A stretch of 64,000 bases of DNA from Vibrio maritimus (GTDB lineage Bacteria; Pseudomonadota; Gammaproteobacteria; Enterobacterales; Vibrionaceae), in contig BBMT01000004.1 in the NCBI GenBank assembly GCA_000755425.1, forward strand, positions 62,001 to 126,000, read 5' to 3'. How positions within the stretch are numbered: the stretch's first letter is position 1; each line of letters starts with the position of its first letter. Shown here one piece after another: positions 19,277 through 30,408 of this stretch. Both the position numbers and the translations under genes were made by a program. Under the pieces are notes generated by a model. The model worked only from the letters and a program-made list of their open reading frames with translations. It was not told the DNA's origin and did not search any database.

Positions 19277-19843
19277 ATGACCGAATTCGAAAAGATGCTT
19301 GCTGGCGAAGAGTTTGATGGAGGCTCGGAGAGCATTAACCAAATCCGTCAAAATGCTGCGGATTTGCTTCAGGCCATCAATCAAAATACTAACGAAGCTG
19401 AGCGCAGTGAGTTGTTTCAGCAGTTGATGGGATCAATGGACGACTCTAGTATTATTCGTTCACCATTTTATTGTGAGTTTGGCAAGACCATTTCGATTGG
19501 TAAGAAAACCTTCCTCAACATGAATGTCACTATGCTCGATGGCGCGAAAATCACCATCGGCAACAACGTGCTGATTGGACCGAATACTCAGTTCTATTGT
19601 GCAAGTCATGACTTAAACTACTTAAAACGGCGCAACTGGGCGACACAATGCGCTCCTATTGTTGTCGAAGATGATGTGTGGATAGGTGGTAGTGTGGTGA
19701 TTAACCAAGGTGTAACTATTGGTGCGCGCTCAGTGATTGCCGCGAACTCTGTTGTAAATTGCGATGTGCCACCAGACTCGCTTTACGGTGGTACGCCCGC
19801 TAAGCTTATTCGAAAGATTCGTGAAAATGAGCAGGAGAGTTAG
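19277..19843 (+). CDS. Sugar O-acetyltransferase, maltose/galactoside acetyltransferase family
   Basis: A 188-residue left-handed beta-helix acetyltransferase that uses acetyl-CoA. An N-terminal Mac domain (MTEFEKMLAGEEFDGG) precedes hexapeptide repeats. The catalytic His is in CASHDLNYLKRR, and VWIGGSVVINQGVTIGARSVIAANSVV-type repeats follow in order. The start after ttaagagataac is clear. The acceptor could be maltose, glucose or another sugar. Single-gene transcript, with a terminator shared with the convergent chemoreceptor gene. Confidence 0.88.
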   Translation: MTEFEKMLAGEEFDGGSESINQIRQNAADLLQAINQNTNEAERSELFQQLMGSMDDSSIIRSPFYCEFGKTISIGKKTFLNMNVTMLDGAKITIGNNVLIGPNTQFYCASHDLNYLKRRNWATQCAPIVVEDDVWIGGSVVINQGVTIGARSVIAANSVVNCDVPPDSLYGGTPAKLIRKIRENEQES

Positions 19844-19857
19844 AGTCTTTCTTGCAT

Positions 19858-19883
19858 AAAAAAGGGCTCAAATGAGCCCTTTT
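19858..19883. terminator. Bidirectional intrinsic terminator
   Basis: AAAAGGGCTC, AAAT loop, GAGCCCTTTT, with A runs before and T after. It separates the convergent acetyltransferase and chemoreceptor genes. Confidence 0.85.
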
Positions 19884-19902
19884 GATCATTCGTGATGAAG
19901 AC

Positions 19903-21910
19903 TTAACTTACTTTGAACTTACCAATCGTCTTCTTAAGCTCTTCAACCATTTCAAGCTGTTTGTCGATTTTATTTAGCATTTTGCGTGTGTCTGCCACGC
20001 TGTCTTCGGCCAGTTGATCCACAGAGACGGTTTGCTGACTGATTTCACCAGAGGCAATGGCTTGCTCATTAACCATAGATGCGATCTCTTGAGACTGAGA
20101 GTCGATCATTTCCATCGTTTGATGAATTTCTCGTAGCTTATTGTCAACCTCAGCAATCATATCCACACCTTGCTCGGTTTTTGAGCGGCCAATGCGCAGA
20201 GAATCTACCGCGTTAGCAGCAGAGCTTTGTAGCGTGGCGATGATGCCTTCAATATCCACAGTAGACTTTTGAGTGCGTTGGGCTAGGGTACGAACTTCAT
20301 CGGCAACGACCGCAAACCCACGCCCTTGTTCACCCGCGCGCGCAGCTTCAATAGCGGCGTTGAGCGCGAGCAGGTTCGTCTGTTCTGCGACGCCTTTAAT
20401 GACCTCAAGAACGCTAGTAATGGCGGTCGCATTGTCATTAAGAATGGTAACTACTTCCTCTGATTTAGAGACATCTTGGTAGATGTCATTCATCAGATTG
20501 CTTGCGTCGTGGGTCAATGTTTGGCTCTGCTGAGAGTTCATAGACGCATCCGAAGCATGTTGTTGCGCAGTCTGTGCATTGTCTGCAATGCCACTGATCG
20601 TCTGTGACATCTCTGTCGAAGCGGTCGCGATTTGCTCAATATAGCTTTTTTGACTAGCAATGGTGTTGCCAAAGTGTTCGGCGATACGATGAAGTTCGAT
20701 CGCGTCGTTAGTCACTTGTTCTGTGGTTTGAAGGCTAAGCTGTGTGGTCTGCTGGATATCGTTGACAAAGATGTTAAACGAGCGACTCAGTTTACCTAGC
20801 TCATCATCATGTTGGTATTCCAAACGCTGTGTTAGATCGCCTTCACCCACAGCGATATTGTCCATAGCGGTGACAACATTGTTTAAAGGTTTGGTTAGGA
20901 AGCGATTAATGATGACTAACATAGCGATGCCGCTGATGATCAGCACCAATAGAATTACCGTGACTGTTCCCCAGAAAGTTGCTTGAATTGGATCAGTAAT
21001 TAAGCTCTCTGGCACCATGAAGCCTACACGCCAATCAAGCTCAAGAGTTGGGTCAGTAACGGCTTCCACGAATACTAGGTATGGCTCACCATTGAATGAC
21101 ACAGAACCAATGGTTTGTAGCTGGCGGCTGACTTGACTTTGAAGCTCGGCAAATCCAGAGGTATTGGCAAACACTTTGTCAATGTCGCTAGCGTCGGTAG
21201 TGTCGACATGTCAATACGGTCTTGAGTATCATTAAATGCGATAATGCCGCCATCAGAAGCAATTAAAAAGCCCGTACCAACACCTTGATAGCGCATTTTA
21301 TCGATCAAGCCTTGCTTGATTTCTGTCCCTAGAATATCAATTCCCAAGACACCAATAAGTTGCTGCTTATTATCTTTCACCGTGGTTTTAATTGAAGTAA
21401 CAATACTTTTGTCGTTGGCATCAATTTGTGGTTTTGTAATGAAAAGACGGTCTTTTTCTAGTGCTTCAAACCACCAAGGTCGCTTGGTAGTGTAATAGTC
21501 TAGGTTGTTATAACGACCGTTGAGATCGAAGTATTCATGAGTATTGGCCGGCGCGTAAAATACCGATTTGATCAGCGGATCGTGCTTAGAAATAGATTGA
21601 AAAGTATCAACAATGGACTGATAGGCGGGGTCGCCATCTATGTCTGAGCCACGCTGAGTGTAGTTGGCAAACCAGTCGTTGATAAATGGCGTTTCTGCTA
21701 GGGTTGTAACCACACGTGAGCGCTCACGAAAGAACTCGTGAATGGAGCGTACGGTTTTTCAGTGACTAACTGAACTTCCTGAGTCACTTGACTCTCTACT
21801 GAAGCGGAGCGCTGATTAACAATAAAATAGGAAGCGAATACCGATATCGTTACCATAATAGTGGCGATCGCCAGCACTAACTTCTTAGCGATCGAGTCCA
21901 TCAATCTCAT
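19903..21910 (-). CDS. Methyl-accepting chemotaxis protein with Cache sensor, two frameshifts
   Basis: A transmembrane chemoreceptor of about 669 residues. Order: N-terminal membrane helix ([20 protein letters not shown]), a periplasmic Cache-type domain ([20 protein letters not shown]), a second helix ([17 protein letters not shown]), HAMP, then the signalling domain with the conserved tip [20 protein letters not shown]. The start at 21910 follows aaggag. The break at 21755-21759 (T5, expected T6) restores [12 protein letters not shown], and the break near 21207 restores [18 protein letters not shown]. Cache receptors often sense amino acids or organic acids; the ligand is unknown here. Confidence 0.9.
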
Positions 21911-22064
21911 AAATACTCCTTAAATTTAGAAGATTGTACGTATATTTTGGGGGATCCTAGAGGATTGGCGGATATTTTCACACAGACCTAAAATATTTAA
22001 AACAAATTATGAAGTGGAATAACCAAAGCTGGCATAACTGTCATGGGAATGATGGGTTTTATTA

Positions 22065-22105
22065 ATGATGTCATTAGTAAAGGTAAATGGAACTAATGAC
22101 ATCAT
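22065..22105. repeat. Perfect 14-bp inverted repeat after the ABC exporter operon
   Basis: ATGATGTCATTAGT and ACTAATGACATCAT are separated by 13 bases. It lies 11 bases beyond the stop of the last ABC gene, between that operon and the chemoreceptor start. There is no good T run, so it may act as a weak terminator or as a protein site. Confidence 0.6.
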
Positions 22106-22115
22106 CGGAATAGGA

Positions 22116-23901
22116 TTACATATTACTAACGCTTTTTTGGCTAAGGCTGTCACCTTTCGATTCATTTAGCAGGCTTGCATATAGTCCACTAAATTCGATG
22201 AGTTGTTGATGATTACCACGTTCGACAACTTCACCTTTGTCGAGTACAAGAATGAGGTCAGAGTGTTTAATGGTACTTAGGCGGTGTGCAATGGCGATGA
22301 CAGTTTTGTCTTGATACAAACGGTTCATCGCTTTTTGGATTAAATCTTCTGTAATGGAGTCGACAGAGCTGGTGGCTTCGTCCAGCATCATGATTTGTCC
22401 ACCTTGAGCAATAGCGCGTGCGAACGAGATCAGTTGTGTTTGTCCAACCGAAAGGTTTGCGCCATTTTTGTCGAGTTTGAAGTCGTAATTATTTGGTAGT
22501 TGATCGATAAAGCGATCGGCATACACATAGCGGGCGGCTTCCACAACTTGCTCGCGTCCTACGCCTTGTTTACCGAGAGCAATATTGAAATCAATGCTTT
22601 GCTCGAAAAGATGAACATCTTGCATCATCATCGAGAACAAGTGTGCACAGTCCTCCGCAGCAATACGTGACAGCTCAACACCATTAAGCAAAATACTGCC
22701 TTCATAGTTGCGATAGGTCTTAGTGATTAAACGCATAATGGTTGACTTACCTGACCCTGTAGAACCCACCAGTGCAACCTGATGGCCTTTATTGAGGGTA
22801 AAAGACACATCGTTGAGCACATAAGGCCCATCCTGTTTGTATCTAAAGCTGACATTGTGAAATTCTAAGCTTTGGAACTCTGCGAGCTTTGGCTCTATCT
22901 CACTACTTGGCAGCAGTGTATGTCCTTCCTCTTCCAGCGGTTCTACAAATAGCTCCTCAATATGGTCAAAAAGCGGCAAAGGAGCTTTGAATAGACGCAA
23001 TTTGAGAGGTGAAGTCTCGGATCGGAATGAACACTTTCTCTAATGTGTTGATAAAGGCAATCAACACCCCTAGCGTGAGCGAGGCTTCAAGTACTTGCCC
23101 AGAGCCAAACCAAATCATTAGCGCGATGGTGATAGAGGTGACGCCAGAGATAAATGAGAACAGAATCGCATCGTATTTGTTCACCTTCATCTGCGCAGCC
23201 AAAAACTCATCAGTATAGCTCTGGTATTTAGTCTCTACTTCTTGCTCGGCGCGATATAGCTGAACGGTTTTCACACCGAATAGCACTTCTTGCAGGTACC
23301 AATGCCTCTCGCTAGCTGAGCGGGTGATCTGATGCATTTGACGTAGTCGATTACGCACATAGACGGTTAAATAAATCACCGGGGGCATCACCACTAAAAC
23401 AACCATAGTGAGCTTCCAATCGATAACGAGCATCATGATCAAGAGTGCGATGGTATTTAGGCTATCTCTGACCAGTCCTACCACAGCTTGCACAAACGAA
23501 TCACCAATGGTTTCTAAATCGCTGGTTAACCGCGACAGTGTGATACCAATAGGAGTGTTATCGAAGTAGCTACGCGGCAGTTTAAGCACACGCGATACCA
23601 ACACAGAGCGCATATCAGCAATGGTAAATTGACCCGTTTTGCGGAGATTATAGGCATAAGTAGTGTCGACGATATAACTAGCAATCAGCACCGCGACTAA
23701 GTAAAAGATTGGCGTGAGCAAACCATCAATGTTGCCGTGAGACAGATAGCCATCGATTACCTGGATAATCAACCAAGGAAATAACAAACTGCACGCGATG
23801 GAGAGCGGCAGCATAGCGACACCTATCCACGCCGTACGTCGATAAGGCTGAGCAAAATGAAAGAAGTGCTTGAGGTATTTTACATCTAACCCTTTTAGCA
23901 T
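22116..23901 (-). CDS. ABC exporter half-transporter, second subunit (MdlB-like), one frameshift
   Basis: A fused membrane plus ATPase half-transporter of about 594 residues. Six membrane helices occupy residues 1-320. The ATPase has Walker A GSTGSGKST, signature LSVGQTQLISFA, Walker B IMMLDEATSSVD and the H-loop IAHRLST. The start 23901 has a strong ggaggcaaaccc site and overlaps the stop of the first subunit by seven bases, so the two form a heterodimer. The frame break is at AAAAA 22968-22972; removing one base joins SSFAAF to DHIEELF, the only break here best explained by an extra base. The substrate is unknown; homologues export drugs or lipids. Confidence 0.9.
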
Positions 23902-25657
23902 GGGTTTGCCTCCGTTTCCGTTTGCTGTAATAGCCAAGTCTCTCTGTAGTAATCACAGGTTTTTAATAACGTCGAATGGTCGCCTTTGGCGAGTACTTTG
24001 CCGTCGCTAAGCACTATGATCTCATCCATATATTCCAAGGCATTGACGCGATGAGAGACCACAAGCACCGATCGATGCTCCAACCTTGCAAACAGCCCTT
24101 CGAGTATCTTCCTTTCTGTTTCGTAATCCACGGCTGAGAGCACGTTGTCCATGATAAGCAAATCGCAGGGCTCAAGCAGAGCCCTTGCAATACTTAAGCG
24201 CTGTTTTTGTCCGCCAGAAAGCATGACGCCTTTTTCGCCTACCACGGTTTGCGCTTTTTGCTCAAAGCGCTCAACGTCGCCAGCCAGTTGACTTAGCTCC
24301 AACACGCCTTGAACATCGTCGTCACTAATCGTTCGACTCCCGCTACCGAACTTGACGTTTTCAGTGATGGTTGCAGAGAACAAATAGGGATCTTGAGTAA
24401 TGGTTTTTACAAAGCGCCTCAAATCATTTCTGGAGAAGCTAGTGATATCGCGATCGCCCAGGAAAACTGAGTTACTTGGTACATCGAGATGGTGATTAAG
24501 ACAGTTCACTAGTGTCGTTTTCCCAGCGCCAATACTTCCCAAAACGCCGACTTTCTTACCAGGCGGAATATCGAAACTAATGCCATTCAGGATTGGAGCA
24601 TCGTCTTGTAAATAGCGGTAGGTGAGATTGCGCACCGAGAAAGTTTGCCCTTTAAGAGAATCAAGCGTTTCTTCTGATAAGGTTTTGGTGTCAATCTCAG
24701 GTACCTCAGCGTTCAAGATAGTTTGGCAACTGGTAATACCGACCATACCGCGCTGATAAATGGTCGCGATTCTTCCTAGTGCCATTAGCGGTATCGAGAG
24801 CAGCACTGAATAGGTCAAAAATGCAGTGATTTCACCAAGAGTTAGCTCTTGCTGCATCAACATATAGCCGCCAAGACCTAAGATGAGGATCTTCATGACA
24901 TTGTTGGCGTAATCCAACACGGGCATGTAGAAAACTTGAATGCGGGTCAGCTTCATTTGGCATTTGAGCAGCTTTTGGTTGAGTGCGTCGGTTTCGGCTT
25001 GTACCCAAGCTCCCATTTGCTGGCTTTTGATTAAATCAATGGCAGAAAGGTAACTCATCAGTCAGCAGAATATTTTTGTAAACGACGCATATGCTCCATG
25101 TGTAAATCTTTCATTTTGGTGAAGCCGATTCGAAAGATCACAAAGGCAATAATGATTGGGATCACCGAATACAGAGTCAATTCAGGTGAAATGCGCCACA
25201 TCCATAGCGGGGTTAACGATAACGCCAGTAGGGTATTAAATAGCTGCAGGAATCCGACACCAAACATCAATCGGATCCCCATTAAGTCGTTATTAACGAT
25301 AGAAATTAGATGTCCCGAAGCGAACTTACTGTGGAACTCATTTGGGAGGCGATTAAGTTTTTTCAGCAGGATGTTTTTTAGCTCTGCTTCCGTTATACGG
25401 CCAGGATTGAGGCCATAAATACGCGATAGTATGCGCGTAATGATCATCGCAATGGCCATCACCACGACGATGGAAACGTAATATTGCAATTGGTCATAGC
25501 TTTCGCTGCTGATGCCATCAAGAAGATCGATCGCTAATTGAATGTAGCGTGGGATCTCAACTTGTAACCAGTTAACGAGGAAAATGAAAACAATCGCCAG
25601 CAAATAAGAGGTGCGATTCAGACGCAAAAAGTGCGCGATAAACTGGGTTTTGGTCAT
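23895..25657 (-). CDS. ABC exporter half-transporter, first subunit (MdlA-like), one frameshift
   Basis: An N-terminal six-helix domain is followed by an ATPase domain with Walker A GSIGAGKTT, signature LSGGQKQRLSIARALL, Walker B LLIMDNVLSAVD and the H-loop VVSHRV. The Walker B glutamate is replaced by Asn (DN rather than DE), as in the degenerate site of heterodimeric exporters. About 587 residues. The break near 25060 follows SAD; adding one T gives SADLMSYLSAIDLIKS and one continuous protein. It is the first gene of the pair. Confidence 0.9.
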
Positions 25658-25807
25658 TAGAGACTTTCTTGTCGGTGAAACAGTAAGGTGAAGAAATAAT
25701 TTGGTTCATCAAATCACATGCATGAATAAGTGTACACGTGACACCACGAAAAAACAGCAAACCCCCGAATTCGACTCCGAGACAATGATGATCAAACAAT
25801 AATAGAA

Positions 25808-26434
25808 TTAGCTAGAACTCATTATCGAGCGCACCTGCGACACAGTAACTTTAGGATGTTGATAATCGACAGGCAGTTCCACAATTGCGTTATCTTTAGA
25901 CAGAAACAGAGAAGGGAAGCTGTTGCCGCCAATACTGCGAGCAAAAGCGATCTCTTGGAGCAAAGCTTGTTGTGTTTCTTGAGCGGTGAGATCTCGCATA
26001 AAGCGGTTCCTATCTAAACCAATTTCGGTCGCGATGTCGATGAGCACAGAATTATCGCTCGGGTTTTTCGCTTCTAGATAGTAGGCGTTTTGTATCGCGG
26101 CGTACATTTCAAACTCGGCGTCTTGAGCTCGTGCAGCAATGATCGCTCGGCAAGCTGGATAAGTCGCGCGTCTTGGTTCGTTAAGCGTCCAAAAATCATG
26201 ATTGAACTCGGTTCCCAAGTAGCTCTCGATTTTGCGCCAGTACTCTGCTATCTGAGTTCGCATCTGCATGGGCATCGGCACATCGGTGTCTTCAGCCAGT
26301 CCACCTAAAACGTAGCGGACTTCTACGTCGCCGCCCAGCGACGCTTTGATCGACTCCCAAGTCGGTTTATAGCCCCAACACCATGAACACATGGGATCGT
26401 AAACATAGTAAAGAATGGCAGAGGGGGAGTTCAT
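25808..26434 (-). CDS. DsbA-family thioredoxin-fold protein
   Basis: A 208-residue protein with the active motif CSWCW in YDPMCSWCWGYKPTW, a DsbA-like helical insert and an FPSLFL cis-proline-type segment near the end. No signal peptide is seen, so it is cytoplasmic, like the FrnE/HCCA-isomerase side of the family. ATG 26434 is preceded by attaggaaatcc; a longer form from 26461 is less likely. The role may be cytoplasmic disulfide handling or glutathione chemistry. It is divergent from the next gene. Confidence 0.82.
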   Translation of the reverse strand: MNSPSAILYYVYDPMCSWCWGYKPTWESIKASLGGDVEVRYVLGGLAEDTDVPMPMQMRTQIAEYWRKIESYLGTEFNHDFWTLNEPRRATYPACRAIIAARAQDAEFEMYAAIQNAYYLEAKNPSDNSVLIDIATEIGLDRNRFMRDLTAQETQQALLQEIAFARSIGGNSFPSLFLSKDNAIVELPVDYQHPKVTVSQVRSIMSSS

Positions 26435-26579
26435 AGTGGATTTCCTAATCGACGTGTCCATGTCTAAGTGTTCACCTTAGCATGGATGGATTTGAGCTCA
26501 AAGGCATGTTGTTTGATGCAGATTATAGATTTATCTTGATGATGATGTAAATTGTTCGCATTATCAAAAGGGGTGAAAA

Positions 26580-27215
26580 ATGAAAACAATTGTGATTTTT
26601 GGTGCCAGCAGTGGGCTGGGACTTGCAGCGGTGCGCTATTTTGCTAGTCAAGACATCAAGGTTATTGGTGTGGCAAGAAACCCACAAAAGGAAGCTGACT
26701 TGAATTCCCTTTGCGAAAAGCTCATCGCATGTGATGCAACAGAATTCGACGCCGTAAATAGCGCTGTATCAGAGTTGCCAAAGGATGCGGTTGTGTTGTC
26801 TACCATGGGCAGTTTTAGGTCGGATAAGCCAGTAGACTACATTGGACACCGCTATTTAGTCGATGCTTTGGAAAAACACGGTATCAACCGGCTTTTAATG
26901 GTGACTTCACTTGGATGTGGTGATTCATGGCAGTACCTTTCTGAGCGCGCTAAAGCAGGCTTTGGGGCTGCAGTACGAGAAAAATCGCTAGCAGAGGCGT
27001 GGCTGGTGAGCAGTTCGCTCGACTATACCATTTTAAGGCCTGGCGGTTTGAAAGATGGTGAGGTCACAGAGCAAGGGGAATTGTCTCAACATGTGGAAGT
27101 TCACGGTGCGATTAATCGCAGCGAAGTCGCACGCTTAGTGCATCAATTGTTGTTGAATGATGCAAGTATCGGTCAAATCTATCAATGTGTTGACCCAACA
27201 GTTAGCTATTACTAA
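26580..27215 (+). CDS. NAD(P)-binding atypical short-chain dehydrogenase
   Basis: A 211-residue Rossmann protein. The nucleotide loop GASSGLGLAAVRYF is at residues 8-21. The family also shows MVTSLGCGDSW and ILRPGGLKDGE, which match the atypical SDR group that includes NmrA-like and SDR_a5 proteins. There is no clear YxxxK. The start follows aaaaggggtgaaaa. Reaction unknown. It is divergent from the DsbA-like gene and ends at a terminator. Confidence 0.82.
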   Translation: MKTIVIFGASSGLGLAAVRYFASQDIKVIGVARNPQKEADLNSLCEKLIACDATEFDAVNSAVSELPKDAVVLSTMGSFRSDKPVDYIGHRYLVDALEKHGINRLLMVTSLGCGDSWQYLSERAKAGFGAAVREKSLAEAWLVSSSLDYTILRPGGLKDGEVTEQGELSQHVEVHGAINRSEVARLVHQLLLNDASIGQIYQCVDPTVSYY

Positions 27216-27218
27216 CGG

Positions 27219-27246
27219 AAAAAAGGCAGGTCAAACCCTGCCTTTT
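27219..27246. terminator. Intrinsic terminator
   Basis: AAAAGGCAGG, a short loop, then CCTGCCTTTTGTG. It lies between the convergent SDR and DUF6693-like genes and has A and T runs on the two sides. Confidence 0.8.
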
Positions 27247-27263
27247 GTGTGTTTTAAATGAGG

Positions 27264-27577
27264 TTAGTCTACGCGGGTGTTGTTCAATGCATAGTTCCAA
27301 ACGCGATAGAAATAGAAAATGTAGCCAATGCCCAACGTCAGTATCGATATCACAAACCACAATAACACGTGGCCGAGGTCGCTAAACAGATCGATATCGC
27401 AGTCCATTTTTCGCTCTCTTCCCATATCATCGATCACATAAGTGCGGTTGAGAATGAACTTGGAGAAAGAATAAGGGAAAAAGAACAGCGCGATACCAAA
27501 AGTGATGAAACTTAGTATCAACCAAATTAACAAATGACCGAGAATATCTAAGATGCGACGTCGGCTTTGAGTCTCAT
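27264..27577 (-). CDS. DUF6693-like membrane protein, probable indel near the start
   Basis: About 104 residues with two hydrophobic segments (LLIWLILSFITFGIALFFF and LLWFVISILTLGIGYIFYF). The family call from memory is tentative. A good ribosome site (taaaggaaatccga) precedes ATG 27577, but that frame stops after nine codons; one missing base right after the ATG would join it to TQSRRRILDILGHLLIWL, which is well formed. Without the repair only an unsupported TTG start at 27533 remains. Isolated gene. Confidence 0.6.
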
Positions 27578-27593
27578 TCGGATTTCCTTTAGT

Positions 27594-27624
27594 AAAAAAA
27601 TGGCTTTCAATCTGAAAGCCATTT
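27594..27624 (-). terminator. metC terminator
   Basis: On the minus strand AAATGGCTTTCA, a short loop and TGAAAGCCATTTTTTT: a stem of about 12 bp ending in seven Ts, ten bases after the metC stop. Confidence 0.9.
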
Positions 27625-27633
27625 AAACAAACT

Positions 27634-28840
27634 TTATTGAGTAACGGTTTTCTCTTGAATCACCGAATTATAGCGCTCAAAACCGGCTTTTAGATCTTCA
27701 ATTAAATCTTCGACACTTTCTAAGCCGATATGAAGACGAATCAGAGTGCCTTCAAAGTTTGGATTTGCAACGGTGCGCAATGAGTTGAAGCTCTTTGGTT
27801 CATTGGCAAGGATAAGACTTTCAAAACCACCCCAAGAATAACCCATACTGAAGTGTTTCATACCATCCAATAGCGCAGTAGTGGCTCGTGGGTAGCTCGA
27901 TTTCAACACGAATGAGAACAGGCCGTTACCGCCGGTAAAGTCACGCTTGAAATATTCGCTGCCAGGACAAGTATCAAGAGCAGGGTGGCGAACATGATCC
28001 ACCTCAGGACGCGTGGCTAACCACTCAGCGACCTTTAAGCTGTTCTCGGCATGTTGGCGCAATCTTACATCTAGCGTGCGGATGCCGCGAAGACCGAGAT
28101 AAGCATCATCAGGAGAGACACACTGACCCATGAGGTAGCTCTGCTCACGCAGTTGATCCCAGTATTTCTCGTGCGTGACAGCGGTTCCTAGCATTACATC
28201 CGAGTGACCTACGATGTATTTAGTCGCTGCTTGAATCGAGATGTCGACACCATGCTCAAATGGAGAAAAGTTGACGCCAGCCCCCCACGTATTATCTAGC
28301 ATCACAATCACATCGTGTTCATGAGCGATCTTAGCCATACCAGGAACGTCTTGCACTTCCATGGTGATAGAGCCAGGGGATTCTAGGAACATAATCTTAG
28401 TGTTTGGCTGGATTAGGTCTTTGATGCCTTGGCCAATCATTGGGTCATAGTAAGTGGTTTCTACGCCCATTTTTTCATGATGCTGTCACAGAAGTCACGA
28501 GTAGGCTCGTAACACGTGTCGACCATGAGAATATGATCGCCGGTCTCAACAAAAGCAAGAATCGCATTAGAGATAGCCGCTGTGCCACATGGTAGAGCGC
28601 ACAGCCAACACCGCCTTCGATTTCCGTCATCGCATCTTGGAAAGCAAAATGTGTGTTGGTGCCACGACGACCATAAAATAGGGTCTTATTGGCGCGGTTT
28701 ACGGTAGCGTGATGTTTTTCAGCGACAGTATCAAAGACAACGGTAGAGGCGCGTTGTACTGGCGGGTTCACAACGCCGTTTGTCCACTTTTTATCGCGGC
28801 CAGCGGTGACAAATTTGGTGGTTTTGCTTTCTGACATTAA
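27634..28840 (-). CDS. metC: Cystathionine beta-lyase, two frameshifts
   Basis: A PLP enzyme that splits cystathionine to homocysteine in methionine synthesis. It starts [31 protein letters not shown], a repaired [22 protein letters not shown] and the PLP-lysine region [14 protein letters not shown] are all MetC-like. The first break is GG 28591-28592 (one base short) and the second the T6 run 28470-28475 (expected T7, giving [11 protein letters not shown]). The repaired length is about 402 residues. ATG 28840 follows a ggatcc-like purine site. A gamma-lyase or gamma-synthase is less likely, but the family is close. Confidence 0.92.
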
Positions 28841-28907
28841 GGATCCCTGTCTGTATTCAAACCGCAATGTGTTTGAGATTAATGCTTAGATAACAGCAAT
28901 AAACCAT

Positions 28908-28939
28908 GAAGGCCAAAGAGTTGCAAGTCTTTGGCCTTC
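28908..28939. terminator. Hairpin between cls and metC
   Basis: GAAGGCCAAAGA, loop, TCTTTGGCCTTC: a 12-bp stem without a long T run. It lies 14 bases past the cls stop, so it most likely ends that transcript. Confidence 0.7.
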
Positions 28940-28953
28940 TTCAGTACTTATGA

Positions 28954-30408
28954 TCAGAGCAGTGGGTTGAACAGATAGAACAGTCGTTCAAAGAAACGGT
29001 GATAGATACTGCGCTGTTTCCACTTGTTGTAGTCGACTAAGTCAGCGCTCTCGATGTAGTGGCTTTGCAGTTGATGCATTTTGAGTGTGAAGGCTGGATC
29101 TTCGACCGCAAGGGTTACCTCAAAGTTGAGCCAAAGGCTGCGCATGTCCATATTAACGGTACCCACTAAGCAAAATAGCTCATCAATCACTACCGACTTA
29201 GTATGTAACAGCCCACCGTCAAACTCATGGATTTTTACACCGGAGGAAAGCAGTTCCGAGTAGAAAGCACGCGATGCCCATTTCACCATCATAGAATCGT
29301 TGTTTTTCGGTATAACCAACTCAACATTAACGCCACGCTGTGCTGTGGTTTTGATAGTTTCTAATAGATCTGCACTTGGTACAAAATAAGGTGTGGTGAT
29401 GCGCACGGACTTTTCTGCCTGATGCATGGCAATGGTGAGCACCTGACCAATTAACTGATCTGGCATGCCTGGTCCTGATGGCACGACTTGAACCGGTTTC
29501 GAGTCTTCTGGAATGTCGATCTGACACTCTGGCTGCACAGGTAATTGGCGGTCACCGGTTTCTACTTCCCAGTCCCAACAGTGAATAGCAGAGAGCACAT
29601 TGACGGTTGGCCCCTCTATACGCACCATAATATCAATCCACTGGCCAACCCCAGAGTTTTGCTTGAAGTAGGCCGGATCGACCATGTTCATGGAGCCTGT
29701 ATAGGCTACTTCATCATCAATAACAATGATCTTGCGGTGTTGTCGTAGATCCAATCGACGCAAGAAAATACGCCATGGTGAAACCTCCAGCCCTTCAACC
29801 AACTCAATACCGCCATCCCGCATCATGGTTGCCCAATGACTGCGGAAAAAGGTTGGACTGCCTGCTGAATCCAGCAAGACTTTGACGTTTACACCGCGCT
29901 TTGAGGCTTGAATAAGCGCCGCTGCGACCGAGTCAGCCAAACCACCTGGATACCAGATGTAGAATACCATTCGAATGCTGTGTTTGGCGTTCTCGATATC
30001 ATCAATGACCGAAAGCAAGATTTCTTGTGGGGTGGTTTGTAACTGCAGCTCATTCCCACACAAAGCGGGAATACCCATGCGCTTATTGCACAAGTTATCG
30101 ATCTTAGAAATGTGCGTACCCATGTTGTCGGGTACGTGAGCATTACAATGGTTTAGCTCAAAGAACCACTCTTCAAAGGGCTTGAACATGACGCGAGCAC
30201 GCTCTGCGCGTTTACGGCCAAGGTTAAGCTCACCAAACATGAAATAGCAAATCACGCCGACCACTGGAATGATATAAATCACCATTAGCCATGCAAGAGA
30301 AACACTGACTGCCCGCCGCTTGAGCACGACCCGCAATGTCACACCGGCAACGAGTATCCAATACAAGCCAATGCCTGCGAGTGTTAGAAAGTGATAAACC
30401 TTGTCCAT
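28954..30408 (-). CDS. cls: Cardiolipin synthase
   Basis: A 484-residue inner-membrane enzyme joining two phosphatidylglycerols. Two N-terminal membrane helices precede two HKD motifs, HRKIIVIDDEVAYTGSMN and HTKSVVIDELFCLVGTVN. The sequence is ClsA-like from end to end. It is a single-gene transcript bounded by a terminator downstream. A second PLD-family gene of the ClsC type lies at 8465-9992. Confidence 0.95.
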   Translation of the reverse strand: MDKVYHFLTLAGIGLYWILVAGVTLRVVLKRRAVSVSLAWLMVIYIIPVVGVICYFMFGELNLGRKRAERARVMFKPFEEWFFELNHCNAHVPDNMGTHISKIDNLCNKRMGIPALCGNELQLQTTPQEILLSVIDDIENAKHSIRMVFYIWYPGGLADSVAAALIQASKRGVNVKVLLDSAGSPTFFRSHWATMMRDGGIELVEGLEVSPWRIFLRRLDLRQHRKIIVIDDEVAYTGSMNMVDPAYFKQNSGVGQWIDIMVRIEGPTVNVLSAIHCWDWEVETGDRQLPVQPECQIDIPEDSKPVQVVPSGPGMPDQLIGQVLTIAMHQAEKSVRITTPYFVPSADLLETIKTTAQRGVNVELVIPKNNDSMMVKWASRAFYSELLSSGVKIHEFDGGLLHTKSVVIDELFCLVGTVNMDMRSLWLNFEVTLAVEDPAFTLKMHQLQSHYIESADLVDYNKWKQRSIYHRFFERLFYLFNPLL

